A stretch of 64,000 bases of DNA. Source: Crocinitomicaceae bacterium. Its GTDB lineage: Bacteria > Bacteroidota > Bacteroidia > Flavobacteriales_D > Crocinitomicaceae. Position numbers and translations under genes: made by a program. The stretch is taken from the NCBI GenBank assembly GCA_030833845.1, contig JAURGK010000003.1, positions 62,001 to 126,000 of the forward strand, given 5' to 3'. Shown here piece after piece: positions 7,805-16,179 of this stretch; position 1 is the first letter of the stretch; every line of letters starts with the position of its first letter. The notes under the pieces were generated by a model. The model did not search any database. It was not told the origin of the DNA and saw only the letters and a list, made by a program, of their open reading frames with translations.

Positions 7805-10060
7805 TTAAAATTGCAAACTCATTTTTACTAAGAAATGTCGGCCTGCCTGCGGATAATAGAAGTTTTCGGTGGTGGTTTGCCCTGCATATTGGTAAGTGAA
7901 GGTGTAACCGTTATTGGCGTACATGGCATTGAATAGGTTATTGACAAGCAAACCGAATTGAAGGGACTTGGCAAATTGCTGCTTTACATTGTAATTGATA
8001 CTCAAATTTGTAAATGTAAATGGGTCTAAACTGCGAGCCAAATTAGAGGTGTTGTCTAGGTATTGTCTGCCAACATATTTAGTTTGAAGCGCAATATTGC
8101 ATCCTTTGATTGGTGCATATTGCACGCCAAGCGTTTGAATGAAGTTTGGTGAAAAAGCCAAGTCCGTAGTACCATGATTGATTTGAATTTGGGTGTAATA
8201 CGGATCCGTATCTAAAAAGACATCCACATACTCCGTAAAATTCAAGACTTTGTTCTGGCTCAGTGTGGTGGCACTTTGCAAACGTATTTTAGAATGAATT
8301 TGATAACCAAACTCAAGCTCAAGTCCAGCGCGGTAACTTTGATCAACATTAGTTCGGGTATAGCCCCCCACATCATTGATTTGACCAGTCAGTACCAATT
8401 GATTTTGGTAATGCATCCAAAATAAATTTGCTTGCCAATCCAATCTATCTAAATTATCAAATCGATAGGCGATCTCTGTGTCAAATAAGCGCTCCGAGAG
8501 AGGGCGGTTTGCAGGTGTGCTTTCACGGAAATCGCGACGAACGGGTTCGCGGTTGGCAATGCCGAAAGAAGTAAATAACTGATGTTTTCCAAATGACCGA
8601 GCAAGTGTAAGTTTGGGATTGAAGAAATTGAAATTCACCTTTTGTGTGACGTCTGTTAGCACACCACTAACTTGATCGACACCCAAAAATTGATATGCAA
8701 TGCCTCGGTATTGCAAATCTAGTGTCAAATCAAAGCCATTTTTTTGATAATTGGTTTTCAAGTAAGAACTGACTTCACTCTTGAGTGCATCGTTGTCATA
8801 GTAGCGGTCATAGATTTGGCTATTTGAGGCGAATTGCGCCCAAATGATTTCTCCAAAATGCGCTCCTGCATAACGGTTGGCCGCACCACCTAAAGTAAAT
8901 TTAAGTCGGGCGCTATGTTGGTAATTGAGGCCGTAAATCAAGCCAGCGAAATGATTGTTGAGCCAACGCCTACGAATAAGGTCAGTTTGAGCAATGGTAT
9001 CTAGCCCCAAAACAAGCTGATCTAAACCATAGTCGCTTAGGTTATCTTGACTGCGGTATTCTTCATAGTAACCACGGCCGTATGTATAATGCGCAGCAGT
9101 ATTGAAATTTAATTTTTCAGAAAAGCGATGAATGAAATGCAACTGATAATTGTCTTGGTTGTAGTTATCAACTTGCCCGGCATAGGTATAGTAATTGTAT
9201 GTGCGTCCAGAAGTAAGCAAATTTTCCGTCTCAACAACGCTCAGGCCATTTCGCGCAGCATAGTCGAGCATGCCTAGAGAATCACCTCGGTAGCGACTTT
9301 CAGGAGTGCCATACCAAGCCTGATATGTGCGTTCAGCACCGGTCAAAACAACAGCTTTCCAAATAGACTTTTCGGTCAGATAGGTAGCTGTAAGCCCCAT
9401 TGATTTGAGGTTACTTGTGGCTCTATCTAAGTAGCCATCTGAACGAATTTCAGAAACCCTAGCCTCTAAAGTAAATCGCTGATGCAATAAGCCGGTTCCG
9501 GCTGAAATTGTACTGCGCAGTGTTCCAAATGAGCCACCTGAAAGGTCCAAACGAGCATACGGATTACGCTGCAAATCATTAGTTCTAATATTCACACTGG
9601 CTCCAAATGCCGCCGCGCCATTGGTAGATGCACCCACGCCGCGCTGAATTTGAATATTCTCTACTGATCCAACCAAATCTGGCATGTTCACCCAATAGAC
9701 GTCATGTGATTCAGGGTCATTGACAGGCACTCCATTGATGGTGACATTAATGCGGCTGGCGTCTACGCCCCTGATACGCAAGCCACTGTAACCAATTCCG
9801 GCTCCGGCATCACTGGTCGTAACCACCGAAGGTGTGAATTCCAGAAGTGTGGGCATGTCTTGGCCAAAGTTTTTGGTATGAAGGGCCCATTTTGAAACAA
9901 GCGCATTGTTGGGGGCATCTTTGGCGCGCAAACCATTCACAATAATTCCTTCAATATTTTGAATACGTTTGGTGCTATCTGAGTTTACTTTGGTTTTGCC
10001 ATCCTGAGCCATCACCAAATGACCACTCATCAAAATAAATAGTAGTAATCTTGTTTTCAT
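7805..10060 (-). CDS. TonB-dependent outer-membrane receptor under TPP riboswitch (probable thiamine receptor)
   Basis: Outer-membrane gated channel of 751 residues. A signal peptide (MKTRLLLFILMSGHLVMAQ) is followed by a plug domain (GLRIRGVDASRINVTINGVPVNDPESHDVYWVNMPD within residues about 90-150) and a 22-strand type barrel ending in the C-terminal aromatic QAGRHFLVKMSLQF. No carboxypeptidase-like N-terminal extension is present. The start is ATG 10060: a TTG at 10102 in frame lies inside the RNA leader and would add a peptide that is not a signal sequence. A TPP riboswitch directly upstream marks the substrate as thiamine, a phosphate ester of it or a precursor (strong inference). Energy comes from TonB-ExbBD, not encoded here. 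Confidence 0.92.
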   Translation of the reverse strand: MKTRLLLFILMSGHLVMAQDGKTKVNSDSTKRIQNIEGIIVNGLRAKDAPNNALVSKWALHTKNFGQDMPTLLEFTPSVVTTSDAGAGIGYSGLRIRGVDASRINVTINGVPVNDPESHDVYWVNMPDLVGSVENIQIQRGVGASTNGAAAFGASVNIRTNDLQRNPYARLDLSGGSFGTLRSTISAGTGLLHQRFTLEARVSEIRSDGYLDRATSNLKSMGLTATYLTEKSIWKAVVLTGAERTYQAWYGTPESRYRGDSLGMLDYAARNGLSVVETENLLTSGRTYNYYTYAGQVDNYNQDNYQLHFIHRFSEKLNFNTAAHYTYGRGYYEEYRSQDNLSDYGLDQLVLGLDTIAQTDLIRRRWLNNHFAGLIYGLNYQHSARLKFTLGGAANRYAGAHFGEIIWAQFASNSQIYDRYYDNDALKSEVSSYLKTNYQKNGFDLTLDLQYRGIAYQFLGVDQVSGVLTDVTQKVNFNFFNPKLTLARSFGKHQLFTSFGIANREPVRRDFRESTPANRPLSERLFDTEIAYRFDNLDRLDWQANLFWMHYQNQLVLTGQINDVGGYTRTNVDQSYRAGLELEFGYQIHSKIRLQSATTLSQNKVLNFTEYVDVFLDTDPYYTQIQINHGTTDLAFSPNFIQTLGVQYAPIKGCNIALQTKYVGRQYLDNTSNLARSLDPFTFTNLSINYNVKQQFAKSLQFGLLVNNLFNAMYANNGYTFTYQYAGQTTTENFYYPQAGRHFLVKMSLQF

Positions 10061-10082
10061 TTTTTTAAAAATTAAACAAGAA

Positions 10083-10089
10083 TAAGGGG
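10083..10089 (-). promoter_or_regulatory. possible expression-platform strand of the TPP riboswitch
   Basis: On the minus strand this reads CCCCTTA and can pair with TAAGGGG at the 5' edge of the TPP aptamer (plus coordinates 10186-10192), with one further G-U pair. It lies 22 nt before the ATG. Pairing would exclude normal aptamer folding, so it could form the ligand-free or ligand-bound switch. This is inference from complementarity only. Confidence 0.3.
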
Positions 10090-10120
10090 CTCTTCTTGAC
10101 AATTGTACAATAAAAGCTTG

Positions 10121-10200
10121 TCATCTTCCCTTCGTTGGCATTATCCAAATCAGGTTCAATGGGTGTAATCTCAGCCTTTTGGGCACCCCTTAGAGACCTT
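10121..10200 (-). ncRNA. TPP (thiamine pyrophosphate) riboswitch
   Basis: The minus strand carries the full conserved THI-box order: GGGGTGCCC, then GGCTGAGAT, then ACCC, then GAACCTGATTTGGATAATGCC, then ACGAAGGGAA. These are the P2/P3 helices, pyrimidine-sensing loop and P4/P5 pyrophosphate-sensing loop of the TPP aptamer. It lies 61 nt upstream of the TonB-dependent receptor and directly after a -7 box at 10202-10209. It should lower receptor synthesis when TPP is plentiful. Between aptamer and ATG lie an imperfect GACAA/TTGTC hairpin and a CCCCTTA element that may act as the switch; there is no U-run terminator. Confidence 0.96.
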
Positions 10201-10201
10201 A

Positions 10202-10209
10202 CAAATATA
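10202..10209 (-). promoter_or_regulatory. Bacteroidota -7 box (TATATTTG) for riboswitch transcript
   Basis: TAnnTTTG match on the minus strand ending 1-2 nt before the riboswitch 5' side. Its position fits a transcript that starts with the aptamer. Confidence 0.55.
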
Positions 10210-10259
10210 GATAAATACTCAATAGAAAGGAAACATCATTAAACAATAGCACATCGATT

Positions 10260-11237
10260 TTATAGATTTGCCACCAATTGGGCAATCTGCACGGCATTGG
10301 TAGCCGCACCTTTGCGTAAATTATCGGCAACGATCCATAAATTCAAACTCTTTGCTTGACTTTCATCCCTGCGAATTCTACCCACAAAGACATCATCTTT
10401 TCCTTGCGCAAATCGAGGCATGGGGTATTGTAAGGTGGCTGGATTGTCTTGAAGTGTGATGCCGGGTGTAAGTGAAAGAACGCTTTTAACCTCCTCTAAA
10501 TCAAAATCTTGATCAAAAGTGATGTTTACGGCTTCAGAATGGCCACCCACAACGGGAACTCGCACCGCGGTTGCAGTTACATTAATTTTTGGATCAAGGA
10601 TTTTTTTGGTTTCATTGGTAAGTTTCATTTCCTCTTTCGTATAACCATTTTCCAAAAACGAATCACACTGAGGAATGCAATTTTTATCAATCGGATAGGC
10701 ATAGGCCATTTCACCATTTTGACCAGATCGTTCATTTTCTAGTTGTTGAACGGCCTTTACACCTGTCCCGGTAATAGACTGATAGGTAGAAACTACTACC
10801 CTATTGACCCCATATTTTTGATGAAGGGGTGCCAATACCATAACCAATTGTATGGTACTGCAATTTGGATTGGCAATAATGAGGTCTGCTCTGGTAAGCA
10901 AGCTTCCGTTGATTTCCGGAACGATGAGCTTTTTTGTTGGGTCCATTCTCCATGCAGAACTATTGTCAATTACAACGGTGCCTTTTGCTGCAAACCTTGG
11001 TGCCCATTGCAATGAGGTATCGCCGCCCGCAGAAAATATAGCGATTTGTGGTGCGGCAGCAACTGCTTGCTCCATGCCAATGACTTCATATTCTTTGCCT
11101 TGATGCGTTATTTTCTTGCCGATGCTGTTTTCGGAGGCGACCAATAATAGTTCAGAATAAGCGAAGTTTTGCTCTGCCAATACTTCTAACATCTCAGATC
11201 CAACCATTCCGGTGGCACCCACAACAGCAATTTTCAT
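10260..11237 (-). CDS. asd: aspartate-semialdehyde dehydrogenase
   Basis: NADPH-dependent reduction of aspartyl phosphate to aspartate semialdehyde, the branch enzyme for lysine/diaminopimelate, threonine and methionine. The Rossmann motif VGATGMVGSEM is at residues 5-16, the catalytic cysteine is C126 in ANPNCSTIQ, and the acid/base histidine is in VVGGHSEAVN near residue 230. Length 325 is normal. Transcription is probably from a -7 box 14 nt upstream (11252-11259), divergent from the lamin-tail gene. The 3' end is about 50 nt from the riboswitch promoter. Confidence 0.97.
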   Translation of the reverse strand: MKIAVVGATGMVGSEMLEVLAEQNFAYSELLLVASENSIGKKITHQGKEYEVIGMEQAVAAAPQIAIFSAGGDTSLQWAPRFAAKGTVVIDNSSAWRMDPTKKLIVPEINGSLLTRADLIIANPNCSTIQLVMVLAPLHQKYGVNRVVVSTYQSITGTGVKAVQQLENERSGQNGEMAYAYPIDKNCIPQCDSFLENGYTKEEMKLTNETKKILDPKINVTATAVRVPVVGGHSEAVNITFDQDFDLEEVKSVLSLTPGITLQDNPATLQYPMPRFAQGKDDVFVGRIRRDESQAKSLNLWIVADNLRKGAATNAVQIAQLVANL

Positions 11238-11251
11238 ATTGAAATTTTTTA

Positions 11252-11259
11252 CAAAAATA
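11252..11259 (-). promoter_or_regulatory. Bacteroidota -7 box (TATTTTTG) for asd
   Basis: TAnnTTTG match on the minus strand, 14 nt before the asd ATG at 11237, in the 35-bp gap shared with the divergent gene. Confidence 0.5.
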
Positions 11260-11272
11260 AACTTTGTTTGCC

Positions 11273-13543
11273 ATGAGACTCTTATCGATTTTATTTTTCC
11301 TGTGCTTCGCTTCTATGCCAAGGCCTTTATTTGCCCAAGTTTTTGAAGATTTTCACGACCAAAGTCTACTAGAAGGCCTCCTATGGGGCGGCGATTTATT
11401 TGAAGTCTTGAGCAATACAAACAGGCAGCTACAATTGTATGCAGACAGCGGCGGTACTACCCAAATCTATTTTGAAACCACAAATCAATCAAACGAACTG
11501 GAATGTCAATTTTGGTTGAGGCACAATTTCAGCGGTTCAAGCCTCAATTATAGTCAGTTTTACCTTCGTGCCGATCAATCAGACCTAAGCAATGCACCCA
11601 ATGCACTTTATTTAGAATTTGGCGAAGCCGGTACGCAAGACGCAGTCAAGGTGATTTTAAGAAATAATGGCATCGATAGTTTAGTTGCCCAAGGACCACC
11701 CGGCAGCATTGCATCGGCATTTCAGCTTTTTTTTAATTTTCAATATGCCGCCGGGGTATTCACTTTGAACGTTAAAAATAGCATGGCCGATGCAAACACC
11801 CTTTGGTGCTCAGGGCTCTTGCCCTGGCTGCCGGCTGGGCCCTATGTTGGCATCGCCATGGTTTACACATCAAGCAATAAACACAACTTTTTCTTAGATG
11901 ATATTTACTGCGGGCCCATCAGAATTGAGGCCCCACCCCGCTTGCTCATCACAGAAATCATGGCTGACCCAGAGCCATCAAATGGACTTCCCAATGGCGA
12001 ATATCTGGAGTTATACAATGCCGGTGAACAAACCCAACAGCTTAGCGCCTGGACACTTGAAGATGCCAACGGAGTGTGCACCTTGCCCTCCTTTTGGTTG
12101 CACCCCGGTATGTATTGTACACTTGTAGCCAATGCCCAAAATGTCAATTTCAACAACAATTCAACCATTGAAATAAGTGCTTTTCCAAACTTGAACAATA
12201 CCGGTGAACTATTGACCCTTCAAAATCCGCAGGCCAATTATTTGGAAACGCTTTCTTATTCAATAGATTGGCACACCTATGCCTCTGCACAAGATGGTGG
12301 TGTCAGCCTCGAAAGGCGCTCCTTACTTGACCCCTGCTCTGCAGCCGACAATTGGGGGTCTTGCGAAGCTATCTTGGGTGGCACACCTGGAAGCGTCAAT
12401 TCAATTTTTGATTTTGAAAATGATACGATACCACCACACATAATTAAGGGGGAAATAACTGATTCTTTGACCCTAAATATAAGCTTTTCAGAACCAGTAG
12501 ATAGTTTGATTATATCGTCAATAGATGTGCATTTTTCCCAAAATCTAGGCACTTATTTTATTGAAATCCTTCCATATGATCAAAATCTAGAAAATCCACA
12601 ACTTATTTTACATTTCGAATCACTATTACCTAAAAGTCTGCCGATCAAGGTCACACTTTTTGGTTTGGCCGATTGCTGGGGCAATGTTTGTACAGACAGT
12701 ATTTGGGTCATTGGCTATCAAAGCCCGGTGCCCGGAGACTTAGTGATCAATGAAATATTATTCGATCCACCTGCTTTCGGGGCGGACTTTTTAGAACTTT
12801 ATAATATCAGTGACAAGTACCTCGATTTACTAGGAATACAGCTAAGCAATGGGGTGTTTGAGGTGCTGCTACCTGAACTTACCTTGGCACCATACGAATT
12901 TATTGCCCTTTGTCCCGATACGCTCTTTTTATTAAATTACTATCCTGCAAGCGCAAAAAACCATCTCGCACAAATGACCCTTCCTGCCTTTTACAACGAC
13001 AGCGGGACGTGCATCATTGTCAAAGACGGTCTAATCTTAGATAAATTGCATTACGATCAAAGCTGGCATTCCCTTTTAATTGGCAATACAGAAGGGGTCA
13101 GTTTAGAGCGCTTGTCTGCCTCTGAAAAAACACAATCTATCCATAATTGGTTTTCAGCTTCCCAACAAATTGGCTTTGCTACACCGGGCAGCAGCAATTC
13201 ACAGCAACTTGGCGACAAAACAAAAGGTGCGCTCACCTTAACTCATCCGGAGTTGAGCCCTGATCAAGACGGTTACCACGATTTTTTAGAGATTCACTAC
13301 CAATTACCTCAGCCAAATATGCTTGTACAAGCCGATATTTATAGCCTCAACGGGGCACACGTCAAGAGGTTAGTGGAAGATCAATTATTCGGTACGAGTG
13401 GCGTTTTGATATGGGATGGGAGCACCCAATACGGTACTATTGCTGCATTTGGTATTTACATTCTTGATTTTAAAGCCTTTTCAACAGATCCAGGTGTATT
13501 TTTTGGTAGAAAATTAAGTTTTGTGCGCTGTATAAAACATTAA
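11273..13543 (+). CDS. secreted protein with two lamin-tail domains and a FlgD-like C-terminal Ig domain
   Basis: 756-residue exported protein. A signal peptide (to about RPLFAQ) is followed by a concanavalin-like N-terminal region of about 200 residues. The first lamin-tail domain begins at LLITEIMADPEPS and the second at LVINEILFDPPAF; both contain the EYLELYN or DFLELYN core. The C-terminal part (LSPDQDGYHDFLEIHYQLP and GVLIWDGSTQYG) resembles the FlgD-type Ig-like fold used at the C-terminus of many Bacteroidota secreted proteins. ATG 11273 is preferred to the upstream in-frame TTG because it starts the signal peptide. Lamin-tail domains in bacteria are extracellular adhesive or DNA-associated modules; a specific role cannot be given. 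Confidence 0.88.
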   Translation: MRLLSILFFLCFASMPRPLFAQVFEDFHDQSLLEGLLWGGDLFEVLSNTNRQLQLYADSGGTTQIYFETTNQSNELECQFWLRHNFSGSSLNYSQFYLRADQSDLSNAPNALYLEFGEAGTQDAVKVILRNNGIDSLVAQGPPGSIASAFQLFFNFQYAAGVFTLNVKNSMADANTLWCSGLLPWLPAGPYVGIAMVYTSSNKHNFFLDDIYCGPIRIEAPPRLLITEIMADPEPSNGLPNGEYLELYNAGEQTQQLSAWTLEDANGVCTLPSFWLHPGMYCTLVANAQNVNFNNNSTIEISAFPNLNNTGELLTLQNPQANYLETLSYSIDWHTYASAQDGGVSLERRSLLDPCSAADNWGSCEAILGGTPGSVNSIFDFENDTIPPHIIKGEITDSLTLNISFSEPVDSLIISSIDVHFSQNLGTYFIEILPYDQNLENPQLILHFESLLPKSLPIKVTLFGLADCWGNVCTDSIWVIGYQSPVPGDLVINEILFDPPAFGADFLELYNISDKYLDLLGIQLSNGVFEVLLPELTLAPYEFIALCPDTLFLLNYYPASAKNHLAQMTLPAFYNDSGTCIIVKDGLILDKLHYDQSWHSLLIGNTEGVSLERLSASEKTQSIHNWFSASQQIGFATPGSSNSQQLGDKTKGALTLTHPELSPDQDGYHDFLEIHYQLPQPNMLVQADIYSLNGAHVKRLVEDQLFGTSGVLIWDGSTQYGTIAAFGIYILDFKAFSTDPGVFFGRKLSFVRCIKH

Positions 13544-13548
13544 TTTTG
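13541..13548 (+). promoter_or_regulatory. Bacteroidota -7 box (TAATTTTG), 3 nt before GTG start
   Basis: TAnnTTTG match that overlaps the TAA stop of the lamin-tail gene. After ATT comes GTG at 13552, the same spacing as in the other leaderless candidates of this window. Confidence 0.4.
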
Positions 13549-13551
13549 ATT

Positions 13552-14847
13552 GTGCATGTGAACTCAACTCAGTTTGATTTTTCTCCAGGATCCAGAAATT
13601 GGATTGCTAAATTTTTTGAATTGTTTCAAAAAGGTGAATTCGAAATAGATCAGGAACTCATTGCTCAAAAAGAGGGCAACCTTACCCACTTTATCTCGCA
13701 CCAAACAGGGCTGATCTATGGTACAGCCAATTCCTTTATTTTTTCGAAGAATTACAATAAAAAGCGATTCCACAACGATGAGAAACTACAACTCTTATTA
13801 TTTGAAACGCTTTTATTTACCTATTTGCGAAAGAAACAAAATACCTTTTCGGCGGCAGAATTTCAACATACCGTCATAGATTTCTACAATGATTATTACC
13901 GTTTTAGTTTTAAAAGTTTCATAGAGCATAAGGTAAGCAAACAAAATCCACGAAAATTAGAACTCATACTGGCTTCAAGAATTGGCGTAAAAAGCTCCTT
14001 TTTAGGTGCAAATTTCTGGTTCAAGCATTTGTCGAATGCATTTATTTTTCTAGATATCATTCTTTTCAGAGCCTATTTAGAGGGCCAACGTTTCTCTTTT
14101 TTTGATACTTATCAACGGTACGCGGTTTCTATCATCAATGGGCTGATCTACACAGCATTGATTGATGGCAAACTCGAAGAAAATGAGAAAAAAATTGTGT
14201 TACACTTCATCCAATCAGCAGCCCTAAGTAGACCTTTGCGCAAAGTCTATAAACAGCGACTTCATATCGGAATTACGCTCAAACGCTTGCAATCCGAATT
14301 AGTTGCAGACCCCTTGCTTTCGCAAATTACCTATGAATATGGGCACTTTATATTGCACAGTACGCATCTGGTAAGTGACCTTGAAAAACAAAAATTAATG
14401 TCCCTCGGAGACCTTCTACAGATGTCCAAGGCAGAAATGTCTCAATCGGAAGAAATGTGCACAGCATTTATTGATCAATACGGACCAAAGGAAATTCAGA
14501 TTTACAAACAATCCACCGAAAGTAGTTTTGCTTTTAAAGAGACAAGCAAGCGGTGGCTGAGAATTATCGGAAGAAATAAAGACCGCCTGATTACCGAAAT
14601 AAAAGAAAGCAAAGAACTCATGGAGTTGCTTCAAAAGTCTACCAAAGAGGAACTTAGTCAAGAAGAAAAAGAACAAGTCAAGGCGCAATTTTATGACATC
14701 CTTAAATCGATGCCTTCATTGGCTCTTTTTCTACTCCCCGGAGGCAGTTTACTGCTCCCTATTGTCATGAAATTGGTGCCTGAACTCATTCCCTCTGCCT
14801 TCAAAACAAACGAAATTGATAAATCCAATAAAGAAAATGAACTGTAA
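13552..14847 (+). CDS. LETM1-related protein (GTG start)
   Basis: About 431 residues, cytosolic or membrane-associated. The C-terminus has the LETM1-type motif ALFLLPGGSLLLPIVMKLVPELIPSAF, preceded by a charged helical region (KESKELMELLQKSTKEELSQEEKEQ). The middle (ALIDGKLEENEKKIVLHFI) resembles a TerB-like helical fold. Bacteroidota homologues carry the name 'LETM1-related biofilm-associated protein' (from memory). There is no in-frame ATG before about residue 280, so the start must be GTG 13552, GTG 13558 or TTG 13546; 13552 is chosen from promoter spacing. It begins a run of overlapping genes with 14837, 15262 and the BrkB protein. Confidence 0.75.
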   Translation: MHVNSTQFDFSPGSRNWIAKFFELFQKGEFEIDQELIAQKEGNLTHFISHQTGLIYGTANSFIFSKNYNKKRFHNDEKLQLLLFETLLFTYLRKKQNTFSAAEFQHTVIDFYNDYYRFSFKSFIEHKVSKQNPRKLELILASRIGVKSSFLGANFWFKHLSNAFIFLDIILFRAYLEGQRFSFFDTYQRYAVSIINGLIYTALIDGKLEENEKKIVLHFIQSAALSRPLRKVYKQRLHIGITLKRLQSELVADPLLSQITYEYGHFILHSTHLVSDLEKQKLMSLGDLLQMSKAEMSQSEEMCTAFIDQYGPKEIQIYKQSTESSFAFKETSKRWLRIIGRNKDRLITEIKESKELMELLQKSTKEELSQEEKEQVKAQFYDILKSMPSLALFLLPGGSLLLPIVMKLVPELIPSAFKTNEIDKSNKENEL

Positions 14848-15265
14848 AATCCATATTTACTTGCTCAATGACTTGTATTCACAGGCATTTGCTGACGAGA
14901 ACCACAACGGGCAAGAGTCTGCAGACAATATCCGTTTTGAATGGGAAGACGAACTTGAAATAAATCAAGGTGTCACGACCGTAGAAGAAATAAATTCTGG
15001 TACTTACCAATTGGTAGGAATAGATGAAAATGACACCGAATTTTCTTATGAAATAGCAGATATGCATCTTTTTAAGATCACAACAACAGCGGAGCTAAGT
15101 ACTTACGTAGGTGCTTCTAAATCCATTATTGATCATTGCCAGTACGAGTGTGCTCAATCCACACATCGCATCCATATTTTCCTCAAAGACTATGAACCCA
15201 TGGCCAATCCTGTGCCAGGTATCTTTATTGCTTCGAAAAGTTTTCCAAAAGCACTGATCAGATGA
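14837..15265 (+). CDS. hypothetical protein (142 aa)
   Basis: Not recognised. It is a soluble, acidic, mostly beta-type protein with no signal peptide. Its first residues (MNCKIHIYLLNDL) and a later stretch (HRIHIFLKDYEPM) look like two edge strands of a similar pattern. ATG 14837 overlaps the stop of the LETM1-related gene by 11 nt, and its stop overlaps the ATG of the ABC ATPase by 4 nt (ATGA). Translational coupling on both sides supports it as a real gene working with its neighbours. Confidence 0.7.
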   Translation: MNCKIHIYLLNDLYSQAFADENHNGQESADNIRFEWEDELEINQGVTTVEEINSGTYQLVGIDENDTEFSYEIADMHLFKITTTAELSTYVGASKSIIDHCQYECAQSTHRIHIFLKDYEPMANPVPGIFIASKSFPKALIR

Positions 15266-16179
15266 TAGAACTTAAAAAGATTAGCTTGAGTTATCAAGCA
15301 CCGGTGCTCAGCAACTTGCAACTTCGAGTTAAGCGGGGTGAAATCCTAGGGCTGGTAGGCAAAAGTGGTGTGGGCAAGTCCTCGTTACTAAAAATTTGCG
15401 CTGGACTACAAGACCCCGACTCAGGTGAAATTTATCTGAACGGTATAAAACAAACTGCCGTGCGCCATTTACTCGTGCCAGGATTTTCGAAGATCGCTAT
15501 TGTAAATCAAGATTTCAAATTGGATCCTTTTCATACGGTTGAAGAAAATATTCGCGAGGCTATTTTACATTGGCCCTATGAGAAAAGAGACCGCAGGGTT
15601 AAGAAATTGTTGCAATTGATGAATTTATCCGATTGCAGCCAAACCAAAGCCCACCTTATCTCTGGCGGCCAACAACAACGTGTGGCAATAGCGCGTGCAA
15701 TTGCCGATCAACCGCAGTACTTATTGCTAGATGAGCCCTTTGGCCACCTCGATGCGCGCATCAGACAAAAATTGAGCAAACAACTCATGGACCTTCGTGA
15801 TCAGGAAGATACAGGTATCATTTTGGTTTCACATGAAGGTCAAGATGTACTAGGGCTTTGTGATCATATTTGCATTCTGCAAAATGGCAAGCTCTCCAAA
15901 AAATATACGCCTGAGCAAATATACTACCATGACAAGGCGCCCGAAAAAGCAAGACTTTTTGGGCCGCTAAATTCAATTAAAATTGCAGATCATTTTATTC
16001 ATTTCAGACCAGATGAATATCAATTGTCCAATAAGGGCTTGGCGGTTGAATTTGAAAAAGCCTTATTTGTAGGCGGGCTTTACCACAACTTTGTTCGTAC
16101 CAAGCAAAACGAACAAATTTTACTCTACGCTTTTGAAAAACTCACCTCAATTCAGTTCATTGAAATCAAAAAAAAATAA
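15262..16179 (+). CDS. ABC transporter ATP-binding protein without local permease
   Basis: 305-residue ATPase with all catalytic motifs intact: Walker A GKSGVGKSS at about 33-41, signature SGGQQQ at 134-139, Walker B LLLDEP at 154-159 with catalytic Glu, and the H-loop VSHE. A C-terminal domain of about 75 residues (HFIHFRPDEYQLS...) looks like the TOBE-like regulatory domain of the FbpC/PotA/CysA importer class. No permease or binding protein gene lies nearby; the neighbours are unknown proteins and a BrkB family protein. It may serve an importer encoded elsewhere or energise something else. Its 3' end overlaps the next gene. Confidence 0.88.
   Translation: MIELKKISLSYQAPVLSNLQLRVKRGEILGLVGKSGVGKSSLLKICAGLQDPDSGEIYLNGIKQTAVRHLLVPGFSKIAIVNQDFKLDPFHTVEENIREAILHWPYEKRDRRVKKLLQLMNLSDCSQTKAHLISGGQQQRVAIARAIADQPQYLLLDEPFGHLDARIRQKLSKQLMDLRDQEDTGIILVSHEGQDVLGLCDHICILQNGKLSKKYTPEQIYYHDKAPEKARLFGPLNSIKIADHFIHFRPDEYQLSNKGLAVEFEKALFVGGLYHNFVRTKQNEQILLYAFEKLTSIQFIEIKKK

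Noticed and set aside
10058-10102. Longer TonB receptor reading frame from TTG at 10102
   Set aside because: It would add a peptide without signal-sequence properties and lies in the riboswitch leader; the ATG at 10060 starts a normal signal peptide.
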